Shown piece after piece: positions 36,611 to 47,416 of a DNA stretch of 64,000 nt. The stretch's first letter is position 1. Every line of letters starts with the position of its first letter. A program made the translations under genes and the position numbers. Under the pieces are notes generated by a model. It had not been told where the DNA came from, ran no database searches, and saw nothing but the letters and a program-made list of their open reading frames with translations. Source of the DNA: Taxillus chinensis (Eukaryota; Streptophyta; Magnoliopsida; Santalales; Loranthaceae); NCBI GenBank assembly GCA_023512835.1, contig CM042086.1, positions 14,954,309 to 15,018,308 on the forward strand, given 5' to 3'.

Positions 36611-37404
36611 TTCCAAGAGTTGTATAGCCGTGTCATTACGAAGGGGCAGCCGAATACGGTAATTTGGCAGTGCTCTAAAGGTGGCACTTTCTTGTTAACA
36701 GTTATTTCCTAGGCCTCTGGGTGGGACCGCACCCTGCGTACTCACACATGCCAGTGGAGAGGAATTTGGAGCATTAAGTCCGGTTAGGCAGCATTTTAAT
36801 TTATGCAGGCACATGGACAATTGACGTTAAAGCATCATCACCAGTCGTAAAATAGGCTATATTAATATTTATGTAACACATTGGTATAACATTACTCGAG
36901 TCTCAAACGAACAAGTCTCGAGCAGTCTAGCAATGAGCAATGCTTCATATTTAACATCGAACAGTCTCATTTAGGTTAAGCATCAAGCAATCGTCGAGGC
37001 TTAAACCAACCCTCTCTCTCATGCCCCCCCCCCCCCCCCCAAGTTTGTTAGCATTTAATCTTTTTAATGCGAAAAAAACAAAGCTCAAGCCCCCCTCCTA
37101 TGAGAAAAAAAAACCAAAATTCACTCGAGTCCTTCCTCTCTTTGATTTCATTCCATGGAAAAAAAAAGTTCTATGCTTAGGCTCAAATCCTTGCTCAAGT
37201 CTCAGTATTGAGCATATGTCCATTGTGGCAATTGACACATCAATTGGAAACGTGATACAAATATAATGCCGGTAGTATTTTTCTTTCACTAGAAACGAGA
37301 ACCTCAACTTTGACTAAATTTTAGGGTTTAAATCTTAAATTTAAACTTTGACTCAACTTTCACACATCAACTTTTCATTTGAATATTAAATTTTAGGGTT
37401 TAAG
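36611..37404. other. intergenic, no gene seen (unit 2)
   Basis: Counterpart of 17,481-18,267. It differs by a C17 run at 37,024-37,040, which opens a spurious short frame, and by few other bases. Confidence 0.5.
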
Positions 37405-38828
37405 TTTTTTTTTTAAATAACAAAATATTATTAAACGGAAAAAGAAAAAAGAAAAAAGAAATTAACAGTAACATGAATCACAAATGGTGGATCAACCAAA
37501 CAGAGAGAAACACACCGTTTGGCGAGAGACACGCCGTGAGAGCGACAGGAACGTAAATTAGCAGGAGCATGTAGGGCCGTAAACAGTGACAGACTCGTGA
37601 GAGGTCCCAACAAATCTAGAATCACTATCCGACGCAGGCGAGGCCTCTCTGTGGAAATGAATTTTCGCAGGATCAGACGCGAGACAACAGAACCAGCCAC
37701 AACACTAGAGGTCGAGAAGGGACGGGAGGCGATCTCAACCTGGGAAGAAAAAAGGTTGCTGCCCTCCACGAAAGATCGGCGAGGAGAGGCCTCCAAATAA
37801 GATGCAGGCGGCCTGCCGGCCGACCCAACAACCCCAGCGGAAGACAGCCGAGGTCGGAAATCCGGTTCCCGGACGGCGGAAGGGGGGTGCCTCGGCCGAG
37901 AGAGAGGGACGGCCAGGTGGGACAGAACCACCGAAAGAACCACCGGGGAACGAGGACAGTGGGGAAGAGGCGGGGGGAGCAGGCAGGGTCGCCACGGGTG
38001 CCGGAGAAGGCCGCCGGGGCAAGGCGGGAGAAGGGGATGGGACGGATAGGTCGGCGGCGGCTAGGGTTGCGGGAGGAAGAAGAAGGGCAGGTGATGGTGA
38101 ATGGGCTGGGCGCGGCCTAATTGGGCTGGGATGTAGGGTGGGCCGAGAGGAGTGGGCCATAAAAGAGGGCGGGCTGGGCGAAGAGGGGGGAAGGGAGGTG
38201 GGCTGCATTGGGGGCCGGGCCAAGGCCGAGAAGTAGGCTGAGGGGATTGGGCCTCGTCAAAAAGCGAGGTCGCGGAGGTATGGAAGTGGGCATGGGCCGG
38301 CGACGGGCCATGTGTGAGCACGCTTCAATCGGGCTGGGCCAAGTGGGTGAGGGTTAGCGAATTAGGGTTAGGGGGGGTGAAGCTGCGGCGCGGCTCGGCC
38401 GCCCCAGCTGCCCGGAGGCAACCCCGAGGCCGACGCCGGTCTTGGGAAGCACGGCCGTTGGAGCAAGAGGCGCCGCGGGAGCGGCCGACCGAGACGAGGC
38501 CGCCGGACCGTCCCACCGAGGCGACAACCTGTTGCCAAAAACCGGTGGCGGCACGGATGTGAATGGAGGCCGGAACAGGCTTGCGGGAGTCGATCTCGAC
38601 ACAGAAGAGAGCTTCGGAGCGATGGGAGAGGGAAGCCGAGGATGGAACGACGGCGAGGACGGTACCAAAAAGCGCGGCGATCGACCGGAGAAGATCGGGA
38701 TGAAAGAATAGCAGCGGTTTCCCGGGAAGCGTGATCCATGTCGGGGAGAGAAACTCGCCCGTGAGTAATTTATCGCCGGAAACTCAAGCTGGCGAGCGGA
38801 AAATGTTGCCGGAAAAGAGGGGTTTTGT
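37405..38828 (-). mobile_element. GC-rich retroposon-like segment, copy 2
   Basis: Duplicate of 18,268-19,690 with the same A-run end. Frames on both strands are fragmented differently from copy 1 by indels at CAG/CTG and GC homopolymers, which argues against a maintained protein. Confidence 0.45.
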
Positions 38829-40912
38829 ATTATTGGTCATTAGTTATTAGTTATTTATTATTATTATTTTAGTATTAATATTTTTTATTTTTTATTTTTT
38901 ATTTATCATTATTTTTTATTAGTTATATTATATTATATTTATTTGTTATTTATCATTATTATGTATTTATTTACTATTTATTATTATGTATTTATTAATT
39001 ATTTATTAGTATTATGTATTTATTTATTAATTATTATTATTAGATATTATTATTATTTATTAGTCTTATGTATTTATTAATTGTTTATTATTATTTGTAT
39101 TTATTAATTGTTTATAATTTTTATTTTTATTTTTATTTATTTATGATTATTTATCTATTATTATTTTATTATGATTATTATTTATTATTTACTTACATAT
39201 TTTTATTTATTTTTTAGTTTATAGTGTTATTGTTATTTATTATTTATTATTTACTTATTATTATTTACTTTTTATAATCAATATATGTATTATCTTTTAT
39301 TTTTATTTATTTATTTCTATTGTTTATTATATATTTATGATTATTATTATTTTTGTTATTATATTTATTGTTCTTATTTATTTTATCATTATTTATTATT
39401 TTATTTATCACATATATATATATAGAGAATTTTATGATTGAATATTATTATTTAATTACTATTATTATTATTGTTATTATTTTATTTAAATATTTTTTGT
39501 ATTTTAGAAATATTACTTTGGTTTATTTTATTATGTTTTATTTTTTTAGGTTTAAGGTTTTTTAGTTTAGTTTTTTTAGTTTTATTTTATTTTTAGTTTT
39601 TATTTAGGTTTATTTTTATTAGTTTATTTAGGTTCAGTTTAGTTTTTTTAGTTTTATTATTCCGGTTCATTTATTTAATTTAGGTTTAGCTTATTTTTTA
39701 TTTATCTAGTTTAGGTTTATTTAATTTTATTTATTTTCGGTTTATTTATGTAGTTGTTATTTATTTATTTATTATTTTTCATAGTTTAGGTTTTTATTTA
39801 GGTTTACGTTTATTTTATTTCTCATTTGTAGTTTATTTAAAAAAATCTAAATAATAAAAAAATAAAACCTAATTTTTTAAAAATAAACTAAAAAGAAACT
39901 AAACTAAACTGAATAAAACTATAAAACTAAACAAAAATAAATATAACTACATAAAAACCTACATTAGTAACTAAATAAATAACTAAACTAAAAAAATTAA
40001 ATAAATTTAAAAACTAAAAAACGTTAAACTAAAAATACCAAAAAAATAAAAAAATAAAAAAAACCTAAACCTAAATAAACAAAAAATCTTTAAAAACCTA
40101 AAAATCAAACGTCAAAAAAAACTTTAAAAAACCTAAAATAAAAACCTAAAAATAAATAAAACTAAAAAAATTAAACTAATAAACCTTGAACCTAGAAATA
40201 AAAATAACAATAATCTAAAAGAACTAAAAATTAGAAAAAACAAAAAACTAAACCGAATAAAATCTAAAAAAGAAAAACACAAAACAAAAAACCTAATGAT
40301 AAAAATTAACTAAAAAGAAATAATAAATAATAAAAATAAAAAACTAAACCTGAAAACCTAAAATAAACTAAAAATAGACTATAAAAAAACCAAAAGAAAA
40401 AAGAAAAAAGAAAACTGAACTAATAAAAACTAAAAAACTTCATACAACTAAACATTAGCTAAATTAATTAATTTTAAAAAACAAAAAATAATATATAAAA
40501 AAAAGAAAACTAAATAAAATAATAAGTAAATTAAACCAAAAAATTGAAAAAACTAGAAAACCCAAATAAAAAATAGACATGAACTAAAAAACATGAAACT
40601 AAAAAACCTAAGAAAACCTAAAATAAAATATAAAAAACCAAAACTTAAAAAATAAACTAAACTAAACCTTGGTAAGTAGAATAAAGGTAAACTACAATAA
40701 ACTAAAAACACCTAAAGCTAGACCTAAGCAAAAAAAAAAGCTAAAAAAACTTAGAAACTAATGAACTTTAAAAAACTAAACTAAAATTAAAAAGACTAAA
40801 CAGGAAAATAAAGTAAAAACTAAAAAAATAGAGTAAAAACTAAACTAAACCTAAATTTTTAAATGAAAAATCTAAAGTAAACTAAAATAAAACTAAATAA
40901 AGAAACTAAACC
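38829..40912. repeat. T-rich to A-rich strand-switch block, copy 2
   Basis: Duplicate of 19,691-21,770; the switch is at about 39,838. Differences from copy 1 are mostly in A or T run lengths. Confidence 0.8.
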
Positions 40913-40925
40913 TCCTCCCCCATTC

Positions 40926-40998
40926 GGCGGCTTATAGGACGTTGTGTGGTTTCGTTAACAATAATAAATATTATGCACACAACGTCCTATGAGCCGCC
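40926..40998. repeat. 23-bp-arm hairpin, copy 2
   Basis: Arms at 40,926-40,948 and 40,976-40,998, identical to copy 1 including the single T:G position and the loop. Confidence 0.7.
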
Positions 40999-41134
40999 AA
41001 AAGCCTTGATTTGTCGGGATTCCACCCTCATCATTCTCTACACGTGAAAGATTATGCGGCTAGCAAGACTTACTTTAACTATTAATAAAGTAATTATTGA
41101 TTAATTATGACTTATATTATTCATAATAGAGTTT

Positions 41135-44100
41135 TAGATTGATTAAATTAGAAATTGAAAGGCTTACTTTAACATCATTTTTTGTTCCTCGATCAACCTA
41201 GTCAACCTTTTACTGAAATCAGCCTTGGACACCATGTTATTCCACTCTCATTTAATTTATTCTTTCGTTCGTGCATCTTGTTGTCGAGGAGGAGATATAA
41301 GTTCTACAATATACACCCATCAATAATTAAAATTAATTATAAAATTAATAACAGAGATTTGAGAATTGAGTGGTAGAAAAAGATTGATTAATTAAAAATT
41401 CAATAAATGCTTACTTATTCCCGTGTAGTTTTTGGAGAAGGTAAAGACTCATATGTTCTTTAATTGAAAACACCTCACGATTGACATGTGGCATTAGGTG
41501 GTTTTTCGACCACCTCCTGCAGCTGTCGGGCTGTGGTTTTTGCGTTTAGAAATTTTGATTCAAACGGATTTTTCTCTTCTTCAATCTTAAAATGTTTTTC
41601 ATCTTTTTCAGCCTTCAAATAATTTTTTCTTCTTCTTTAACATTGGTCTTCAAAAGGTTTTCTTGTTCTTGAGTCCACTCTTCACGCTGGCCCATTTGAG
41701 AATAAGAAGAAGAGGAAGAAGATGATGATGAGTAGAATAGGGTGAGAAGAAACAAGAAGGGTTTGTAGATATATGATTCTGGTGGGTTTAACGACTATGA
41801 GCAAGCACCAAGAAATAACGCAAAACAGTGAGGAGGAAAAGAGAGTTTAACGGCTCTAAGTTTTTAAATTAGTTAGTTATAGCAAAAATAAAAATCATAA
41901 CGAAGAGGAGGAGTTTTATGTGACATTATTTGAGTTTTTAAAAAGCTTTATTTTAGTTTTCAAACATCAGTTAGTTAGTTAAGGTATACCGTTCTTCCCT
42001 TCACTTCTTCTAAAATCTTAACTCCCAAATTTCCTAACCTATTTAAATCAAATATGTTTTTTTCTTTTCTTTTAAAATTATTTTTAACATATTATTTTTA
42101 AGATTTATTGATACATAACGAGCAATCGAGCATGCGCGTGCCAAAATCTTTATTCCGTCTAATTTCTTTTGCAATACATATTCACCTATAATTCAAATTA
42201 ATTATAAAATCAACAACAAAGATTTGGTTGAGAAAAAAATAATTAATTATGACTTATACTATCAATAATAGAGTTTTAGATTGATTAAATTAAAAATTAA
42301 AAGGCTTACTTTAACTTGATTTTTTGTTCATCGATTAACCTGATTAACCATTCATTGAAATTAACCTTGGACACCATGTTTTGTCATGCCTGTTTAATTT
42401 GTTGTACCGTTCGTGTATCTTGTTGTCCATGAGGAGATATAAATTTTATAATATATGCCCACCTACAATTCAAATTAATGATAAAATTAATAATAGAGAT
42501 TTGAGATTTGGGTGAGAGAAAAACATTGATTAATTAGAAATTCAATAAATGCTTACTTATTTCTGTGTAGTTTTTGGAGAACGTAGATGCTCATATGTTC
42601 TTCAGTTGAAAACAGCTCACGATTGATATGTGGCCTTAGGTGGCTTTTCCACTTCCTCCTGCAATTGTCGGGGTTGTGGTTTGTGCCTTCCGAAATTTTG
42701 ATTCAATCTAAAGCCTTTTTATTCCCTCCAATATTGGCATTCAAACGGTCTTCTTCTTCTTCAGCCTTCAAACACTTTTATTCTTAAGCATTTTCTTCTT
42801 CTTCAGCCTTTAAACGCATTTCTTTTATTCAACATTGGCCTTCAAAATGTTTTTTGGTTTTTGAGTCCACTCTTCTCGCTGACTCATTAATTGAGAATAA
42901 GAAGAAGAGAAAGAAGAAGATGATGATGCTGATGATGATGATGATGATGAGTAGAGTAAGATGAGAAGAAAGAAGAAGAGTTTGTAGATATATATTATTC
43001 TTTATGGGTTTAACAACTATGAGCAAAAAGCAAGAAATAACACAAAACAGAGTGAGGAGGATGAATTTAACGGCTCTAAGTTTTAAAATTAGATAGTTAT
43101 AACAAGAATCAAAACCATAGTGAAGAGGAAAAGTTATACATGACATTGTTTGAGTTTTTAAAATATTTTATTTTAATTTTCAAACACCAATTAGTTAGTT
43201 ATAGTTTAACGTTCCTCCATTCACTTTTTCCGACATCAAAATCCAAACTCCCTAACCTCTTTAAATCAAATATGTTTTTTTCACCTCCTCCTACAAATTG
43301 TCCAGGCTGTAATTTGTGCCTTCAGAAATTTTGATTCAATCTAAAGCCTTTTTATTCCTCTAACATTGGCATTCAAACGGTTTTATTCTTTTTTAGACTT
43401 TTATACTTTTTTTTAGCCATCAAACGCTTTTCTTCTTCTTCTTCTTCTTCTTCTTCTTCAATATTGGCCTCCAAAAGGTTATCTTGCTCTGCTCTTGAGT
43501 GCACTTTTCACACTTACCCATTAATTGAGAATAAGAAGAAGATGATGAGGATAATGAGTAGAATTAGGTGAGAAGAAAGAAGAAAAGTTTGTAGTATATA
43601 TGATTTTATATGAGTTTAATGGCTATTAGCAAGAAACAACAAATAACACGAATCGAGTAAAGAGGAGGAGTTTAACGGCTCTAATTTTTTAAATTCGTTA
43701 GTTATAGCAAGAATCAAAACCAGAGTAAAGAGGAGGAGTTCTATGTCGCATTGTTTGAGTTTTCAAAATGCTTTATTTTAGTTTTCAAACATCAGTTAGT
43801 TAGTTACAATGTAACATTCTTCACTTCACTTCTTCCGAAATCTCAACTTACAAATTCACCAACCTCTTTAAATCAAATATTCTTTTTTTCACATTCTCTT
43901 GTAGCTATCGAGGCTATGATTTGTGCCTTCAGAAATTTTGACTCAATGAAAGCCTTTTATTTTTCTTTTAATATTGACATTTAAACACCTTTCTTATTTT
44001 TTAGCCTTTTTTCTTCTTTAACCTTTAAAAAACTTTGTTCTTCTTCTTCAGTAATCAAATAGTTTTCTTCTTCCTCAACATTGGCTTGAAAAGGTTATCT

Positions 44101-44157
44101 TGCTCTTGAGTTCATATTTTACACCGAACCAATAACCCGGATGAAAACGATCAACCT
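41135..44157 (-). repeat. tandem array B2
   Basis: Duplicate of array B1. The (GAT)n tract is shorter and interrupted by one CTG (42,919-42,950) where unit 1 has a long uninterrupted run. Confidence 0.8.
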
Positions 44158-44275
44158 GTGATACTACGATCATGAGTGTCGGTCAATGTCGTTATGTGAA
44201 GCATCAAATTCCATGTCAAACTCAACCTGAAGAGGCTCGTTAATTATTAGTATCACCCAACACTCACCGGACGAA
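44158..44275 (-). pseudogene. F-box 5' end fragment (unit 2)
   Basis: Duplicate of 25,020-25,140: only the start region and 5' leader of the F-box gene, fused to array sequence. Confidence 0.65.
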
Positions 44276-44923
44276 TTACGTACGATCGATGGGAGAGATA
44301 TATAACATGCATGGTTCATGTGAGTCTAAAACAGCCAATGAAAACGATCAAGTATTTCGGGAGAGATAACATCAACATGGTTATTCATGTACGTCTAAAA
44401 CAGTCAATGAAAACGATTAAGTATTAACGAAAGCTGAAATATCATGATGAATTGATCCCTTACAATTTCAGACGTTTGATTTTCATCTCCGACATGATCG
44501 AAGCGGCGAAGTTCCGATTTTTTTGCCCTTTGTCCTTGCCTCGAACTGTTATAATTTATAAAGCTCTGCAGAGAGAGAGGGGACGTGACTTCTTTCCGTT
44601 TGTCCTCTTTCCTGTTATAAGTTAACCCCGAGAGAGAGGGAGAGGGAGAGGGAGAGGGAGAGGGAGAGAGAGAGTTTATATTCGTCCAATTTGACAGTCT
44701 CCTTTTAAATTTGTCATAATATGATAAGGATAGCAAATTAAACACCAGTATAAAACGAAAAAAACATAATTAAAATTATATACAAATATCATTATAAACA
44801 TAATTAATTTAAGTATTATACCGGTTATATTTCAATATTTTTTATTTCTATAATAAATGTTTTTCCATCAATTATCTTACTTCATTTATATAACTAATTC
44901 AATAATAGTTGTCTTTATTTATC

Positions 44924-44995
<72 letters not shown>

Positions 44996-45112
44996 AAATG
45001 AAATCTAATAAAGCAAACAGGTCTATAACAAAATAATTAATGGCAGAGCTAAAAAATATGCACTTAATATCCATGCAATACTGCAACACAATAATGACAT
45101 TGAATAACTAAT
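44276..45112. repeat. second copy of F-box upstream block (unit 2)
   Basis: Duplicate of 25,141-25,951, with a GGGAGA/GA tract at about 44,630-44,675 and a long (TA)n run at about 44,928-44,993, longer than in unit 1. Confidence 0.65.
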
Positions 45113-45307
45113 GTGACGTTCATTCCTTGGGAGATCGAAGAGGTCTTTGTGTGCCAATGGAGAGAAGCTGATTTGAGCGAGAACCTCAACTTTGACCAGC
45201 TTCAAAAAGAAAGAGATTCTTGTGGTGAACTGGTGCTGATGTACAAGGACGCGAGAGAGCATATTGATTACATTTTCCTTCATTGCACTTGGGCAATCCA
45301 GATATAG
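45113..45307 (+). pseudogene. LINE reverse-transcriptase finger remnant (unit 2)
   Basis: Duplicate of 25,952-26,146 with one residue changed (V to A before D-L-S-E-N-L). The D-Q-L-Q and I-D-Y-I-F-L-H-C motifs are intact. Confidence 0.55.
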
Positions 45308-45535
45308 AGTATCGTTTACTCATTGTTGGGGTTTGTGTGGATCAACCGAGTGAGAAGACAATCGTGGCCTTTATTTGTAGACATCGTAGTATTATAATAT
45401 TTCATGTTCTGACATGATTTTGGATTTCCTGCTTTCATGTATTCTGTAAGTGTAACATGCCACCTTCTTCTTGGTTGATAAACCATTCTTTTTCTTGGTT
45501 GATACCACAACTGGTTGCACAAATACTTTTTGTAA

Positions 45536-45586
<51 letters not shown>

Positions 45587-45821
45587 CTGGTTGCACTAAT
45601 GTATTTTCGCTCGCAATTCACTTGTCTCCCAATTGATCGCAAAGCAATAACTACATAAAGACATCTCCTGGACACTGAACTTGCTTATGAATTACTTACT
45701 GAACACATAACAGTCGATTTTAAAGAGATGCAAGTGATGATGGGTCATAATATTAATACCATCACTAACCATATCAAACAATTTAAAAATCTTCCATCCA
45801 TACAATTTTTTTCACGAGCGT

Positions 45822-45861
<40 letters not shown>

Positions 45862-46249
45862 ACATATATATAATTTTGTTTGACTTAGTGTTTAATTAAG
45901 ACCATCCAAAATTAATTTGTGCGGCGTAATTCCTTGGAGGAGCAATGGTCCTGCAGCATGGTGGTGTAGAGATTAGTTGCAGTGGTGCTCCCACTTTGTA
46001 GATACAGACTGGGTCTCAAATTGGGAAAAAACAAAAAACAATTCAGCTAAAACGTACAGCGACGTTGTAATTATGCTGTGATTGAGTAAAGGGGTAGCTT
46101 TTATAGCTACAGTTTGCTTCACTATATTAAGAAATTACAAACAGTAGCCTACTACGTGCTATGAACAGAATTAGTAGAATTAAAGAATGATGAACACAAG
46201 AACATATAGGAGTTGGCTAGAGACCATGGAATGGATGCACGGAGGGTTA
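45308..46249. other. intergenic with (AT)n runs, no gene seen (unit 2)
   Basis: Counterpart of 26,147-27,094. (AT)n runs lie at about 45,538-45,584 and 45,822-45,860. Confidence 0.5.
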
Positions 46250-46499
46250 TCAGACAGCATTGTTAAAAAAATCGCCGAGTTCCCAATCTTCATCAATTGG
46301 TAAATCCCCTAATCCCTCCTCCAACACCTCCTCATCCACCATGTGTTGAGTGGGCATCTGCATTGTATCAAATAGTGTCACGACATCTAATGGCTTGCCG
46401 ACATCAAAGATTTGATCTAGAGCATCTGGTGCATTTGAATTGGAAATGAAAGGCTCGCGGCACCAGGTGGGAAGGAAATCAGGTTCACGCCAGTTTGAC
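46250..46499 (-). CDS. unrecognised terminal coding exon, open copy
   Basis: A 250 nt minus-strand exon starting after an acceptor-like TTTTAAG and ending in TGA at 46,250. After one split-codon base, 82 codons are open. They begin S-N-W-R-E-P-D-F-L-P-T-W-C-R-E-P-F, then D-A-L-D-Q-I-F-D-V-G-K, M-P-T-Q-H-M-V-D-E-E and the end G-D-L-P-I-D-E-D-W-E-L-G-D-F-F-N-N-A-V. The openness without an internal start and the acidic, aromatic-rich tail suggest a genuine last exon. No upstream exon is recognised in the neighbouring array-derived DNA, so it is probably a captured gene fragment. Family unknown. Confidence 0.5.
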
Positions 46500-46893
46500 C
46501 TTAAAATAACAGAGATTCAAATTAATTATACAATCAACAACAAAGATTTAGATGAGAAAAAGATATTGATTAATTATAAATTGAAAGGCTTACTTAGTCT
46601 CGGCATCACGCCCCATCTAATTTCTTCTGCAATACATATCCACGTATAATTCAAATTAATTATAAAATTAATTAATATCCACCTTCTTAGATTTGGGTGA
46701 GAAAAAAAATTGATTAATTATGACTTATACTATCAATAATAGAGTTTTAGATTGATTAACGCCTACTTTAATCAGTGAAAGGTCAACCTTTCACTGAAAT
46801 CAGCCTTGGACACCACGTTGTTCCACTCCCTTCTAATTTGTTCTTCCGTTCGTGTATCTTGTTGCCCAGGAGGAGATATAAGTTCTGCAATAT
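46500..46893. other. monomer-related spacer with perfect 11 bp-arm palindrome
   Basis: The palindrome cagtgaaaggt-ca-acctttcactg lies at 46,773-46,796 within an entry-tract segment of the monomer family. No gene. Confidence 0.5.
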
Positions 46894-47416
46894 ATAGATT
46901 CACTGGGTATCTGCAATTTGCTTGAATTTTGTTTTTAAGCTCTAATTTAGTGCTCCAATATAGAACAAGCTATTTTGGGAAACATTAGTTTTGGTTTCTT
47001 ATTCAGCGTAGTGTGGTATGACCTTGTTTTACTTAACTCGGCAATTGATTTTGGAGCGCATGTGCGTGTTTTGTTTTGTTTTTTTATTGTCTCATGTCTT
47101 TGTTGATTAATTGGCATGAAATAATTGTAATTAATCGATTCTTTTTCCAGGAACTGGTTTTGGGGTTACTGCCTTGGTTGGCCAGACCACACGAGATTGC
47201 CCCTGATGTTTTTGGTGATGGAGTAGACATATGTAGCGTTGGAGTTTTGTTTGATGGAAGAGTCATGTTTTCTTTAGGCAGCTTTATTACTCATGTTTTA
47301 TAGTTCATGATGGAAGTCACGAAAAGATATCATATTTTAGAGTTTGCTGATGACAAGTAAGATCAAATTAAATTTTCTTGTGCCTTAAGTTTCACTTCTC
47401 ATGGAATTTTTTTCGC
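46894..47416 (+). other. exon-like block, copy 4
   Basis: Duplicate of 27,738-28,262. In this copy the exon-like frame after the ccag acceptor (near 47,150) is uninterrupted, reading T-G-F-G-V-T-A-L-V-G-Q-T-T-R-D-C-P then stop. An overlapping 75-residue frame at 47,076-47,303 is also open. Confidence 0.45.
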
